Shown one piece after another: positions 11,640 through 24,366 of a stretch of DNA of 64,000 nucleotides. This DNA comes from Bicyclus anynana (Eukaryota; Arthropoda; Insecta; Lepidoptera; Nymphalidae). Position 1 is the stretch's first letter. The number at the start of each line of letters is the position of its first letter. The notes under the pieces were generated by a model. That model made no database searches, was not told the origin of the DNA, and was given only the letters and a program-made list of their open reading frames with translations. The translations under genes and the position numbers were made by a program. The DNA lies in the NCBI RefSeq assembly GCF_947172395.1, contig NC_069086.1:12432501-12496500 (forward strand), written 5' to 3'.

Positions 11640-12055
11640 TGTACGGGTACAATACCTTTTGGTACATTCCTAACTCTTACAGGGGTCTCACAGGACCCTT
11701 ACATGAGAATTCATAGACGTTGTAGGGGGCGTCCCCAGCGGATCATTCACCCGCTGAGTGTCAAAGTCTCTAAGAAATAGAGGTTAAATTCGCAGGTTAA
11801 AAACACTCAGCGGCTGTATGGATCCCCTGGGGGTGCCCCTACAACGTATAGGAATTCCACGTAAGAGAGTCATTCTGCAATCTTCTTCTGCCTCGGTCCC
11901 CACCGCAGGGAATGCGTCTGAGCTCATCACCGGTTCCAGATTTCCCCCAGAAATAAGGATCAGTATTAGAATTAAAATCTAGGGTGATGCCGCTGAGGTC
12001 TCATTAAAGAGCCGTAAATATACTTCAACCACAAAAAAAAAAAAACAAAAAAAGA
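11640..12055 (+). mobile_element. Repeat with inverted arms and A-rich end (probable LINE 3' end)
   Basis: About 57-bp imperfect inverted arms at 11706-11762 and 11803-11860 (CGTTGTAGGGGGCGTCCCCA and its partner) are followed by GC-richer sequence and an A-rich tract at 12030-12054. The 3' tail suggests retroposition, and the inverted arms suggest a structured 3' region or a foldback insertion. The class is not certain. Confidence 0.4.
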
Positions 12056-12715
12056 ATCAACAATACTAAATCTGTAAAACGCCTAACTAATCAATCAATA
12101 AATTCATAAATCAACTACAACCTAAACTCTGTTGAAAGTTCTTATAACAAATGTTGCCTTTATGTTCTTAAACTACAAGTAGGTAGGTAGTAAAAAACTT
12201 AAAAAAATCAGGCTGCACGTTTAATGTAATATCAGTCACTTGTTCACAAAAGAAATGTTCAGTCCTAAGTAACAGCTCAAACCGCGGAGCTCTCGAGCGT
12301 TAATGAGGCCCTCTCATGATACCCGGGGTCGAGGGGCTCGTTAGACTTGCATTAATCGCAACTTGTGTACCTACTACGAGTATAGCTCTTGTCTGAATGT
12401 GTTTTCGATACACTATAATGGTGCTAAAGTTTTACCGCAACAAACAATCGGTGGAACGATCGGCTGCTGGTAGACTAATTAACTCGCAGTTATTAACCAC
12501 TTTGCGATTTTGTGATATCTCATTAATGTACTAATTGATGTATAATAAAAATAAACAATAGGTAATTACAAAGTCTTTATTTTAGAGCTCTTACAAACTG
12601 AACATTAGCTGTCGAAATCGGCAGATTGTAGCAACCATATCATATGAAGGCAGATTCCACCGCATAAAACAGTGGAGAGCTGTAAAAGCCAAGTGGAGGC
12701 ATTTGGTAAGGCATT

Positions 12716-12998
12716 GAAATCCTGTCCGGGGCATGCACTTCCAACTTTTCAGTTATGTGCATTAAAAAAATTAAATAACATTTGATTCAAACGGTGAAGG
12801 AAAAACATCGTGAGGAAGGTTTCCTCACGATGTTTTTCCATACATGCATACCCGAAAATTTTCTAAATTCTCTACGAGCGTGAAGTCTGCCAATTGGGCC
12901 CGCATGGTGGACTATTGGCGTAACCTTTCTCATTCGAGAAGTAGACTTGTGCTCAGGCCTCAGCAGTGAGCCGAATATGGGTTGATACTGATGAAGGA
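12716..12998 (+). mobile_element. tRNA-derived SINE type I with internal palindrome
   Basis: Starts inside the B-box region (CCTGTCCGGGGCATGCAC) and ends CGAATATGGGTTGATACTGATG. Within it, 18 bases (12799-12816) are repeated as a perfect reverse complement (12822-12839) around a 5-base spacer. Confidence 0.8.
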
Positions 12999-13660
12999 AG
13001 CATTACGACCTTGTGGTAGTGTCTAAAAAACAGATGACATTTCACAAGTGCTTGTAAATTAGGCCTACTTGAACGGAATCTTTCATTTCGTATTTTGAAA
13101 AAGCAGTTATGTGCATTCTGCCCTACTACGTAGACGTACTGTCAGATACAATCACTAAAACTGCAAACTTTTATGACCTTTTCTATAGGTACATGCATAT
13201 TCTCTATTCTACTACGAACAGTCAGTGATACTGCCGTATATAACTTAAAGGTTTTGTTTTCTACTGTTTTACATATAGTTTATACTCTGATCTGATATTA
13301 AGTATACAGATACTGCCGCATGCCTATAAAAGTAAGTTGATACTAGATCCATTCCTTCTAATAACTCCTTTATTTTGCCACTTCGGTATGTCAAACCAGT
13401 AATTGAGAGTAGTAAATAAAGATTAGGTTGGTCACCATTTATAAATCGTGCGTGTCATATATATTGCTATTCAGTAGCGAGTTAAAGCAATAAACCTTAA
13501 CACACTGATCCAAAAGCATCGTCCTGTTTACTAGAACGGGCTATAATTCATTTCGACACAGTTCTGTGAGGCACATCAATACATATTATATTTATTTAGA
13601 TGTCACTGATATGCCATAATAAAATAAAATATAATAGGCATATAATCTGGACGAATTATT

Positions 13661-13830
13661 GTTTTTTATTTAATTTAATACACTTTATTTGTACACCACA
13701 AAAATAAAAGAAAACAAGCAAAACAGAACACAAAGAAAAAGTAGAATACAAAAAGGCGGCCTTATCGCTTAGTAGCGAATCTCTTCCAGGCAACCTTAGG
13801 CTTAGGAACTTATTAGGACAACTGTAGGTG
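13661..13830 (-). mobile_element. Jockey-like LINE 3' end (minus)
   Basis: T-rich start, TTTATTTGTACACCACAAA, and further in GGCGGCCTTATCGCTTAGTA and TCTCTTCCAGGCAACCTTAG. The TTATCGCT...GCGAATCTCTTCCAGGC block recurs in 44067-44210. Confidence 0.6.
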
Positions 13831-14311
13831 GTGTGTACGTAATAATATTGTACATATACATACATACAAATAACTAAACACTAATACATAAACCATAATA
13901 CACAAATTATATAATAATTATAAATATCATAAAATAAACTAATATATAAATATATCATTATGTCGTATGATAAATATTCTAATAAAATAAAATATGTAAC
14001 TGTGACTAAGATAATATGTCTCTAACGGATTTTTTAAACATATCAAGGGATTTGGTTTTTCTCGAGGAAATGCAAGTGGATCGGTAGGTAGACCATTTTG
14101 TTTGGCTACTCAATGCAATTACCTCATAATATCTGAGTAAACTTTCTCGTTTCTGTTTTGTTTGTGTCAGCGTTTACTAATTTGCATTAAATACGGCGGA
14201 ACTTGTATTATAGGTAATATTTTATTGTTATAATACTTCTACTTATAATTACTACTGTATATTTATCAAATCAATTATCTAAATTTATCCAAGCACGAAG
14301 TGTATATTGTA

Positions 14312-14383
14312 TTCATCATTCATTAGCAAACCATTTTCGGCTCACTGTTGAGCAGGAATCTCTTCTAAAAATGAGAGGGGTAT
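14312..14383 (-). mobile_element. SINE type I 3' end fragment
   Basis: TTTTCGGCTCACTGTTGAGC and AAAATGAGAGGGG match the reverse complement of the SINE 3' end. The rest of the element is absent. Confidence 0.6.
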
Positions 14384-15285
14384 TGTATCATTAGACAGGT
14401 AAAAATATAAAATTATATAAATCCCCAACACCTATGAGTTTTAGCTAGAATAACGATTGTATGTAGGATTTCTTTTATCATAAATAAAAAAATGCTGATT
14501 TCTTATATGCTTACCTACTTATACTACTTTACTATAGATACATGGAGGCTAATGCTATCGATTTAAAAAAAAATTATAGTATTAATATTTGTTGCTCGAT
14601 ATACCTTCCAATATGTAACCATTTAAATAATATTGTTGCACAACTCACATAGTTTCATCACAATCCATAAAGGAGCACAAAAACTACCAAAGGAAGACAT
14701 TAATTTTTATCTACGAATAATAATGTAAAAGTCAAGTTGATATTATATATAAAGCATTTTGCGAATTCGGTAGACTTACTTTTGAGAAGCGGATGACATT
14801 TAGACAGAGCGTGGAGCCTGTTTATCTTATTTCGGATTCCCTCGCTGCACAATGCACATGACTGACCTACAAACATTGATTCCAAAATGATTGGGAACAA
14901 GGTCGAACGAATTGCTGTTTTATCAAGCTTTTACGAGGTAATTTATTACCCAAATTGCTCGTCATTTCATTATAAAGTAAAATGATGGGACTTAAAGCTT
15001 TGCTTGCATATTTAGTTATGTAAATTTATCTGCTTTTAAAGTATTGTTGTTAAACATAATGTTTTGGTTGTCAGTTCTCTGGCTAGGAGACTATTAATAA
15101 CGAAGGCTCTGCTTCGAATTGGCCAACAAAATATGTTTACTGGACTCTGGTGTTGGAAGATCGTAAATTAGGGTATATTATCTTGTCTATTAGGAGGCTA
15201 CGTAAAGTCTTGCGCCTAATTTATCTTATTTTATTAAGCATAATTTTTATTTATTAATTTATATGTATCCTAATTTATCGTGTGT

Positions 15286-15346
15286 CGGCTCCACGGCTAG
15301 AGGATCAGTCTCAAACCGAGAGGTCATGGGTTCGATCCCGCTCTTG
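15286..15346 (+). mobile_element. tRNA-like SINE head (copy B)
   Basis: Copy-B counterpart of 638-702, B box GGGTTCGATCCCG, followed by a short (ATG)n run that copy A lacks. Confidence 0.5.
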
Positions 15347-15917
15347 ACTGTTGAAGTGTCCAAAATGATGATGATGAAAGGGGTATATTATATTCGTCAT
15401 AATGAAAAAAATACAATATTTTATTCATAAATCACAGATATAATGTTTTTGCATTTTTAGGAGATATTTTCTTAGAAAAACAAAGGTTTGTCTACGAAAA
15501 TATTTCATACGTAGATTAATCTCAAGGTACTACATATATACGAGTATATTATATGTAGGTAATTAGTGGGAAAAATCGATCTACTGATTTAGATTAAAGT
15601 AAATAGGCAATTTAAATTAATTACCCATAAATAAAAATATTTTTTGCTATTTAAGGTAGTTTCCGTTCCATAAATAAGGTGAACACCACATTACTTATGT
15701 AATTAATGTTAATCTAAATGTTAATCTAAATAAAATTTAATCTAAGTAAATAACTTAGCACTACATTTAAAACATATTAAAAAATAGAGCTGTCGTTGCC
15801 TGAGATTGGCCTTGAGAGTACATTGTGCTGTAATCGGATAGATAGTTATCACCTGCTCATGCCAGCATTCTTTATTTTATCAGTTTTATAAATTACTTTC
15901 AAATAAATAGATTTGTG

Positions 15918-16030
15918 TGCCTTCAAGGCAAGAAGTAAATTGGTAGCTATTGGGCAAGCGCGCTCCAACCTAGACCTTATCATTGCCTTCTGTGGATTTT
16001 AGCCGATGATTATCAACCACAAGAAAATAA
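15918..16030 (+). mobile_element. 3' end fragment of the CR1/Jockey-type LINE (copy B)
   Basis: Copy-B counterpart of 1257-1375, with a few substitutions. Confidence 0.6.
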
Positions 16031-16830
16031 AATTATGACGATGTATTGATTGCGAATTTATCTCTGATCGCTTGCTATATATGCATAATCTAAATGTTTA
16101 TTTAGGCAGCTTCTGAATAATTGTGCATAATTGGGTATACAGAAAGCGGATTCACGAAGATTACAGATGTTTAGTACTAGAGCACTTTGTGGCAGAGGGA
16201 AGTACTACCTATGCTAAATGGCGTCGTTATATGTTAGTCATAAGGAGGTTGTTTTCTGCAGTTTCAGCTTGACTCCAATGCCCGGATTGCCGGACATAGG
16301 GTGGCACATTATAGCATTTTTCTCAATGTTTTATTTTATTTTAATGATGACTTATTTTTAATTTTATTTATTGCATCATGAAATTTTATTATGAATTAAC
16401 TTTTAAAAGTAAAGAGAAAGTAGTTAGTTCAAAAGCGCTCACAACTTTGGATGTTTGCGAAAGATACTTTCTTAGCGAAATTATCGTCGAGAAAATCGTT
16501 TGCTTGCGCGGAAAAATTTAATGAAATCATTTTTCAAAGAGCTTACGAGGTTGCCAATTCCGTAACTTTTAGCGAATAATATCCATTCTACTTTTATGTT
16601 AACGTAAACGGTTAGTATGACTTTGTAAGTAGTATCATTATGTAGATTAAAAGAGTTTTCTTTATCCAGCGGAAAGTTTGAAAATTGAAATTGAATTAAC
16701 GATTTAAAATGAAATTATATGTTATACCAATACTATATGTATGTAGGTAACTTTTATACATATTTACCTTAAAAGTGTTTATATTTTTAGATAATTTAGA
16801 TAAATATAATAATAGGTTATATTATATATA

Positions 16831-16987
16831 GGTCCCCACTAGGTGGACTGAGGACATCATGCGGGTTGCAGGAAGCAACTCAGCTGGCAGCTCGAGACCG
16901 TTTTGTTTGGAAGTCCATGCAAGAGGCCTGTGTAAGCAATGGACACAGGCCTCCTTCGATCGGCTGTTAATGATGATGATGATGATA
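16831..16987 (+). mobile_element. RTE-type LINE 3' end, present only in copy B
   Basis: CCCCACTAGGTGGACTGAGG through TCCATGCAAGAGGCCTGTGT, ending in a (GAT)n tail. This is the same 3' end as at 8741-9120 but in plus orientation. It lies at the place where copy A instead has the SINE at 2213-2518. Confidence 0.8.
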
Positions 16988-16999
16988 TTATAGGTATAA

Positions 17000-17096
17000 T
17001 ATTGGTGGACTATTGGCCTAGTCCCTCTCATTCTGAGAGGAGACTCGAGCTCAGCAGTGAGCCGAATATGGGTTTATAATGATGATGATGATGATA
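17000..17096 (+). mobile_element. SINE type I 3' end fragment, only in copy B
   Basis: GGTGGACTATTGGCCTAGTC, CTCATTCTGAGAGGAGACTC and CCGAATATGGGTTTATAATG plus a (GAT)n tail. It follows the RTE end at 16831-16987, so the two form a composite absent from copy A. Confidence 0.75.
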
Positions 17097-17164
17097 TTAT
17101 ATACCATTTGCCTATAAAAAGGTCCAAAGGTCCTATGCCTATACGATCTCAGTAAAACTGAACC

Positions 17165-17200
17165 ATGAAAACCATCCTTTAGAGTAAGGATGGTTTTCAT
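17165..17200. repeat. Perfect 15-bp-armed hairpin, only in copy B
   Basis: ATGAAAACCATCCTT / AAGGATGGTTTTCAT around TAGAGT. Copy A has the non-palindromic TCCATCCTTACTCTAAAG here. Confidence 0.85.
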
Positions 17201-17427
17201 ACATCATCATCTAAGCTTACTCGAACTGTAAAAATCGTATAAAATCCATTTAGGTATTGCAGAGAATACCGCTACCCAAAATAGTCTATCTACCTGATAT
17301 CAGACCGTCATAAAAAGTGGGTATGATATGTTCTAATACCCATTCTACTCGTATAATCTTCTAAAATTATCTGATAGACAAAACGGTATAAACGCATCTT
17401 ATGTTTGATTCCCAGCTATAAGTACAA

Positions 17428-17635
17428 CTAGCAGACGCCCGCGACTTCGTCCACGTGGAATTCAGTTTTTCGCAAATCCCGCGGGCACCATGAATTTTTC
17501 CGGGATGAAAAGTAGCCTGTGTATTAATCCAGAGTAAGTTCTATTTCCATACCAAATCCCAGTCAAATCGCTTCAGTAGAAGCGGCGTTAAAGTAACAAA
17601 CATCCATACAAACTTTCGCGTTTATAATATTAGTA
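17428..17635 (-). mobile_element. Nonautonomous Helitron, Lep1-like (copy B)
   Basis: Counterpart of 2847-3067 with small internal deletions. Confidence 0.82.
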
Positions 17636-17982
17636 GGATATCTGTTCACCTTTTTAAATTCGTTCAGCCGTTTTAGCGCGAAAAAAGCATCAAAGTAATT
17701 TCGCGCAGGTATGTAAGACCTCATTACAGAGGCTCGAGTTTTTTGCAATAATAAAAAGGAATATTTCGCGTTCCTTCCTAATGATTAAATTCCAACGGAT
17801 GTTACACGTTTATTCCACGCGCTTGTGTCCGGATTTTTTCATTAATAGAAACCTACATGAAGCCCGTAATAGCCAGACATACTTTAGGTTCTCTTATTTT
17901 CATTAAAATGGCTTAAAGTGTGTCAGCACAAGCTCCTACTATGGGTAAGTACTAGCCAATCATGAAGTTTGGTTTTTGGTAT

Positions 17983-18155
17983 GCCTAGTGGCAGTTCTCA
18001 ATGTTTTCATACTGTGACGATCGCGTAACCGTAAACACCAATTTCTGTGGAATTGAAAAAGTGCCATCTAGGGACTACTGCACAACTGTTTCAATTCTTT
18101 ACAAATTCGCGTTTACGGTTACGCGATAGTCACAGTATAAAAACATTGAAAAATG
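17983..18155. mobile_element. Foldback/MITE (copy B), eroded right end
   Basis: Counterpart of 3417-3602. The left arm is kept, the loop is rearranged, and the terminal part of the right arm (CTGCCACTAGGCA) is lost. Confidence 0.65.
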
Positions 18156-19168
18156 AAACGTAACTTTTATATGTTTTTTATGGGAAAATTTGTTAGTTTT
18201 CGAAACGTTAGCATTTGTAGAAAGAGAATCGACGTGCCACATGGCTAAGGCCTTACATTCATATAAAGAGGTATTTCTGGCAATCTCAGTCCGTTCGTCC
18301 ATACATGAACATTTCTTGCGTCGTCTCGTGAGACAATATAAAATAAATTATCCTGACGTTTATACTGTAGACAACATTTTGTGGTGTTATATTTTCAGGA
18401 GGCTCGATTTACAAGGTGATTAAGCAGAGTGCTGCGACACTTGAAGATAACTTGGGCCATCACATTTGTAGATGTGTAACATATACAGTATAAGGCATCA
18501 CTTTGATTAATTAACAAGTTTTGCAAGAGAATCGGAATACCAAGCATCATTGGCGAAAGGGACAGAAATATTTTGGAGAAGAAAAAAAACAGCTAATTAT
18601 AGGGTTCCGAACGTACGTAGTACAAAAACTGAACCCTTATTTATTAACAGCCTACTTCAGGGCTACTGCCTCCCTCGGTATAGGAGAGAGGATATGGAGT
18701 CTACTACCACATACCACACTGATACAATGCGGTTAATAGTAGTGGAGCCCGGGATGCTAAATTAGCAGTTACTAAAGCGTCATGAGGACTGATTAAATTT
18801 GGTAGATTAGGCGATAGGAAGATTAAATGGTTATAAATATTATTTTCGCTTTCAGCGGTGGTTAACGAAACTCAGATTTTAAACATAATTTTTATTACTT
18901 CGGCTTACTGACATTGTCAGAAAATATAACCGATTATTTAGGATTTCAAACTAAATAACCGTGCTCGTGGTTTGAGAACCCCTGTGGCTATCAGGGTATT
19001 TGTTTGTACAGACCTAACTTTGTAACCTTCCCATTTCATTACGTTACGCTTCTCAAATCGTTAGAATTTCTAAATGGTTTTAGCTATCAACTATCTATTT
19101 TATCTTATTTGATGTACTGGTTGAGTTGATTTTGAAGTTTGAAGTGCAGTATCAGCCTGACGCAGGTC

Positions 19169-19240
19169 TTGAACCCAGGACCTTATAATCTAAAGTCACA
19201 TAGGCACAGTGACAGGCTAACCACTGGACCAACGTGGCAG
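19169..19240 (-). mobile_element. SINE type III head (copy B, minus)
   Basis: Counterpart of 4671-4743. Confidence 0.6.
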
Positions 19241-19502
19241 TTTATAATATTAATTTGAATTAATCGATTGTAGTGTTAGGCTGAATGAAATAAATTTATT
19301 AATATATACGCGTCATTGAAACAAGATTTTGATTAAAAAAGTATTGATAATAATCCAAAATTTTAATAGGTTAACAACTGGTTTTGTGGACCGTGGTAAC
19401 AGTGTGCGGCCTTCTTCGTTACAGATTGCATTACTTGGCCCTGTAACAATTCTCTTTAACAAGTCCTTCACTGGATTGAATAGTATGAATATTTTTTAAA
19501 AA

Positions 19503-19600
19503 CTGTCTCTTTAGTCCAATGGTTAACCTATTTGGTTTCGGATCATGTGGTCTCGGGTTCTTGGTCTTGGGTTCCGGTTTCAGCTATGACATATTGATTT
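19503..19600 (+). mobile_element. SINE type III head (copy B, plus)
   Basis: Counterpart of 5011-5110. Confidence 0.55.
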
Positions 19601-19735
19601 TTATTTCTTTTCGAAGTTAACGTTAAGTTTACTGTCATGTTTGCGGTGTTTAATCTAGGAAACATCACCATATCAAATATGTAAGTAAAATATTCTATAT
19701 TTAATTTATAATAAATTAACTATACCTAACCAACA

Positions 19736-19950
19736 TCTAAATATATAAATCTCAAAGGTGACTGACAAAGTGATCTATTAACGCACAGACGAAATCACTG
19801 GATCGGGCTGAAACTTGGCATGCAGGTAGATGTTATGACGTAGGCATCCGCTTAGAAAGGATTTTGATCAATTCTACCCCCAAGGGGATAAAATAGGAAT
19901 TGAAAGTTTACATCGATTTCCACGCGGACGAAGTCGCGGGCGCCCGCTAG
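19736..19950 (+). mobile_element. Nonautonomous Helitron, divergent 5' end (copy B)
   Basis: Counterpart of 5298-5517. Its 3' end is less altered (CACGCGGACGAAGTCGCGGG). Confidence 0.75.
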
Positions 19951-19979
19951 TTTTATATAAATCTGTAAATAGGCAGAAA

Positions 19980-20165
19980 TCTATACTAACATAAAAAGCT
20001 GAAGGTTTGTTTGTTTGTTTGTTTGAACGCGCTTATCCCAGGAACTGCTGCCCGATTTGAAAAAATCTTTCAGTGTTAGATAGCCCATTTATCGAGGAAG
20101 GCTATATATTATCCCCGTTTTCTCACGGGAACGGAAACCATGCGGGTAAAACCGCGCGGCGTCAA
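19980..20165 (+). mobile_element. Nonautonomous Helitron, GAAACCGCG subfamily (copy B)
   Basis: Counterpart of 5547-5733. Confidence 0.78.
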
Positions 20166-20807
20166 AATAGCTATACATTCTGCTTAAAAACTTAAGGATT
20201 TTTAATTAATATAGGTACTTCTTCTAATTTCAAATATAGTCTATTGAGATTTGCGACCGAAAAAGTAATTAGCTAAAAGGTAATAAATATTCGAAGCCGC
20301 TAATGTTACGGGAATATTTATAAAACCCTTTGATGATTTCCCTTAGGAATCATATTGTGGCCTACTAGAATAAATATTATGACGGAAAAAGAACAATAAT
20401 CACTTGTGGGCGCAACGATTCATCACGAGGAGATTAAACGCTATCGATACGTATGTCCATTGGGGATTCGATTCACCGACCTCAAAATACGAGGCAACAA
20501 TAATATATCTCTCATATATTTTTTTCATTTACTCGTATATCTACTTCTCCGAAATAAATAAATAGATAGAGGATTCAATAATAAGGGGGGATGATTGGAT
20601 CTACTCAAAGAAACAAATGCCCGCACCTTTTACGGTGCCGTCGAAATGGCCAGCGACCGTATACGATAGAGGAGCATTGTATATCAAAAGAAAGTTGTCA
20701 AAGGGGTGGTCACGATACAGTCATGAGGGACCGACTGAAGACCTCTCCTATTATTTTTTACTTATTTTTAAATAAGTTTGTAAAATGGTGGTAAACAAAA
20801 AACAAAC

Positions 20808-20982
20808 CTTGGCTGAGTTTGTTGTGGGCTCTTCTCGGACCAAGGCGCGTTTGGAACCCTCGTAACTTTAATTTTAAGTTTTCGTCTATTATTACCACCA
20901 TTAGATTAAATTAAATTTTGACATATACCTGACCTTTCAAAAGTGCTTGTAAACTAAGCCTAATTGAAATAAAAGAATTTTA
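20808..20982 (+). mobile_element. LINE 3' UTR (copy B), shorter tail
   Basis: Counterpart of 6375-6563. The TTGAATTT tail repeat is shortened here, as expected from slippage. Confidence 0.65.
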
Positions 20983-21595
20983 CTGTTAAATAATACATTA
21001 AGGAGTTTAAGCTAACTTATCCGAATAGCTGTAAAAACTCCCACGCGAAATGGTGGCAAGAATACGGCTGATCTTTTGCCAAAAAATAAGCCAACTAATC
21101 AATCAATCAATCATAATTTATAATTTTATACCAATAAAACAATAATACTAATAAAAATAACAACAGGAAGTAATATAATACAAAATAGTTTTTCTGTATT
21201 TAAGCCTGGAGCTTTTAAATGAAATTCACAAAGACTTCCGTGTAAATAATACGTATAATGTAAATGAGCTCTGGAGCTCCTCGAGGGAACTTTTGGAGCC
21301 TGATGCTGGCCACTGTTTACCGTCTCAACAAAAGGTATACATTAGTGCCCAGACCAGTGTATTTTTTTTTATTTCCATAAAAAAAATCTCTAAAATGTAA
21401 TCGAGCCCACGAAATTAACCTAAAATTTAAATTAAATCCCATCACACCATTGCATTCTCATATAATTCGAAATAGCTGAATAAATATAGATGGGATTTTG
21501 TGCGTGTGTGGGTCTTCTCTGCCCGCAAGAATGGAGCAAGGGTACTGGCCTCGAGGATTCGCCTTCTTGCGTTCTACAATCCCTGCCGGGGTTGA

Positions 21596-21659
21596 AGCCT
21601 TTCGGCCAAGGGTTTGTTCAAAGAACCCACCTTTGTACAAACCCTTAGGCCGAAAGGCT
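21596..21659. repeat. Long hairpin (copy B)
   Basis: Same hairpin as 7167-7230 with no base change that I can see. Confidence 0.75.
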
Positions 21660-21900
21660 ATAATAGTTTGGATTAACACAGTCTACATTTTATACCGATA
21701 TTATCCCGGTGGTACCTATGAAACCGCGGCGCGGGTAGCCTAGTAGTGTAGTATTATACAGATTTCCACTTTCAGAGGCATAGGTTGTACTTAGGTAGCC
21801 AAATATTTTCAATTGCCTGTTATTTTAGCTAATAAATAGAGAAATACAAAGACAAAACATATAATACAGCTGTATTAGGTACGCATAGCCCAGTGAGACA

Positions 21901-22248
21901 CGTGATAGCCCAGTGGATATAACCTCTGCCTTCAATTCAGAGAGCGTAGGTTCGAATCCGGTCCGGGACAAACACCTCTAACTTTTCAGTTATGTGCATT
22001 TTATGAAATTTAATATCACGTGTCTCAAACGGTGAAGGAAAAACTTCGTGAGAAAACCTGCATACCTGAGAATTTTCTTAATTCTGTCGCTAGCAAACTT
22101 AATAAATAAATAAAATAAATAAATAATTCTCTAAGTATGTGAAGTCTGCAATTCGCATTAGGCCAGCGTGGTGGACTAAAGCCTAACCCCTGTCATTCTT
22201 AGAGGAGACTCGTGCTCAATATTGAGACGAATATGGGTTGTTAATGAT
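21901..22248 (+). mobile_element. tRNA-derived SINE type I (copy B)
   Basis: Copy-B counterpart of 7471-7818, including the same internal AAATAAAT insertion, so both predate the duplication or allelic split. Confidence 0.85.
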
Positions 22249-22692
22249 GAGGTACATTATATACATAGGTATATAGTAAAACATACAAAATGTTGCATGA
22301 ATGTGTATCTATCGATAGATTTACGTCTCAATACTGACTTGCGAAACGACCTAAACAACCACCGAGCTTTTATATACCTATTTAAAGTCTGTAAATGGAC
22401 CGTTGACGAAAATAAATCTTTGAAATCGGAGACGGAGATTGCCACGATCGTTTCATTTGGCGTCAAATAAAACTCTCCCAGCCTGGAATTCTGTAGCGAG
22501 TGCTTCATATATTGGATATTTATTTCACCAAAATTAGATAAATATACTTTTGAAGATGTTATGTAAAGATTGTCTGGAAGTATGTGTATGAATACGGCAC
22601 TCGTTTCTTTCATTCATTCAAAGATTTTAATTAGGAACAGAGCTTTTCCACTGATGTTTATGATTTATTGTAAATAGTTACGAGAATTTTTG

Positions 22693-22930
22693 TACTCTGC
22701 CTCCGATTCCGGGTGGATGTGGGTTCGAATCCAGTCCGGGGCATGCACCACCAAATCAGTTGTGTGCATTTTAAGAAATTAAACATCACGTGTCTCAAAC
22801 GGTGAAGGAAAAACATCGTGAGGAAACCTGCATAGCAGAGAATTTTCTTAATTTGTCTATTGGCTTGATAGTCTCAGAATGATTCTTATTCGAGCGTCGA
22901 GCTTAGTAGTAAGCCGAATATGGGTTAATA
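22693..22930 (+). mobile_element. tRNA-derived SINE type I, truncated (copy B)
   Basis: Copy-B counterpart of 8263-8500. Confidence 0.8.
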
Positions 22931-23174
22931 TTGAATCTTGGTTGATGAATTCTATTTTGCTATATTACTTTAAAACTAGACACCCTTTAGTAAAGTTTTT
23001 GCGAAAGACTTATACATACGTTTTACTCTGATATTGACATCAGGAGCATCATTTAGAGATATTGACTCGACAATGGAAACAATAAATGTCAAGGCTTTAA
23101 AATAAAACAAAAAAGTATTACTCTATACCTTAAAAAAAACGGATAAGGTTCCATTCACTCTTCCTATACCTTAC

Positions 23175-23565
23175 CTTATCAGCTGTTAGACGTCCACTGC
23201 TGGACATAGGCCTCTTGCATGGACCTCCAAGCACAACAATCTCAAGCCCTCAGCAACCAGCGGTTCCCTGCAACCCGCTTGATATCCTCGGTCCACCTAG
23301 TGGGGGGTCGCCCAACACTGCGCTTTCCGGTGCGGGGTCGCCATTCCAGCACCTTGGGACACCAACGTGCATCGGCTCTTCGAGCTATGTGGCCTGCCCA
23401 CTGCCACTTCAGCTTCGCGACTCGTTATGACAGTGACTTTGGTTCGTCTGCAGATCTCCTCATTTCTGATTCGACCACGCAGGGAAACTCCAAGCATAGC
23501 TCGCTCCATCGCCCGCTGAGTGACTTTGAGCCTTCTAATAATGCCCATAGTGACACTTCCTATAC
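23175..23565 (-). pseudogene. RTE-type LINE 3' end (copy B)
   Basis: Copy-B counterpart of 8741-9120. It keeps RAMERAMLGVSLRGRIRNE, which is damaged in copy A, and frameshifts elsewhere. The two copies have decayed differently. Confidence 0.85.
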
Positions 23566-24057
23566 GTAATAGAATTTAAATAAATAAAGTTACTCACATC
23601 AGAACTTTACATTTCAAATATTTACTCATAAAATATGCGGATAGGGCTGAAAAGGTGTTAAAAAGTTGATATCTCTAAATAACAGACATTTTGTTTTTAC
23701 AGCGAAACGGATTGACGGGAACGGCGGCGGCGCGAGTGGAGCTACAAAGTGATTTATTTATTTATAAGCCCCGCTGTGTTCAAACAAAGATTCAGGGCAA
23801 TAACAATAAACTTCAATTTATGCTCAATATTTACAGTAAACAGGTCGACGGTTCTCTGTTGTAGACTAAGCTAGAGAGATCGATCGAGTCGAGTTCGAAT
23901 ACCGGTAGGTCAATCATATACTGATGATTGACCTATCAGACTATTACAGGGTCAGGCCTCCCACTACGTAGGGGCGAATAATATGGAGCTTAGATCCACC
24001 ACGTTATTCCAATACGGATTGGTGATCTTAGGGCGACAATGGTTGTTTTGTAACGAT

Positions 24058-24366
24058 CAATCATCATTATCATTATCAACCCATATTCGGTTCACTTCTG
24101 AGCACGAGACTCCTCGCAAAATGAGAGGGGTTAGGCCTAGTCGGCCATACTGGCCCAATGCGGATTGGCAGACATAACACACGCAGAGAATTAAGAAAAT
24201 TCTCTAATATGCAGGTTTCCTCACGATGTTGTTCTTCGCCGTTTGAGACACGTGATATGTATTTTCTTAAAATGCACACAACTGAAAAGTTGGAGGTGCA
24301 TGCATTCTAACCCACACCCTCCGGAATCGGAGGCAGAGGTCATATCCACTGGGCTATCACGGCTGG
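24058..24366 (-). mobile_element. tRNA-derived SINE type I (copy B)
   Basis: Copy-B counterpart of 9612-9937, with an extra deletion across the tRNA-like part. Confidence 0.85.

Larger units (their letters stand above)
11101..14660. other. Spacer between the two duplicated copies
   Basis: Not homologous to either copy inside this window. It holds LINE ends (11640, 13661), a SINE (12716) and a SINE fragment (14312). 13020-13090 resembles a LINE 3' tail (TCACAAGTGCTTGTAAATTA). No gene seen. Confidence 0.6.
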
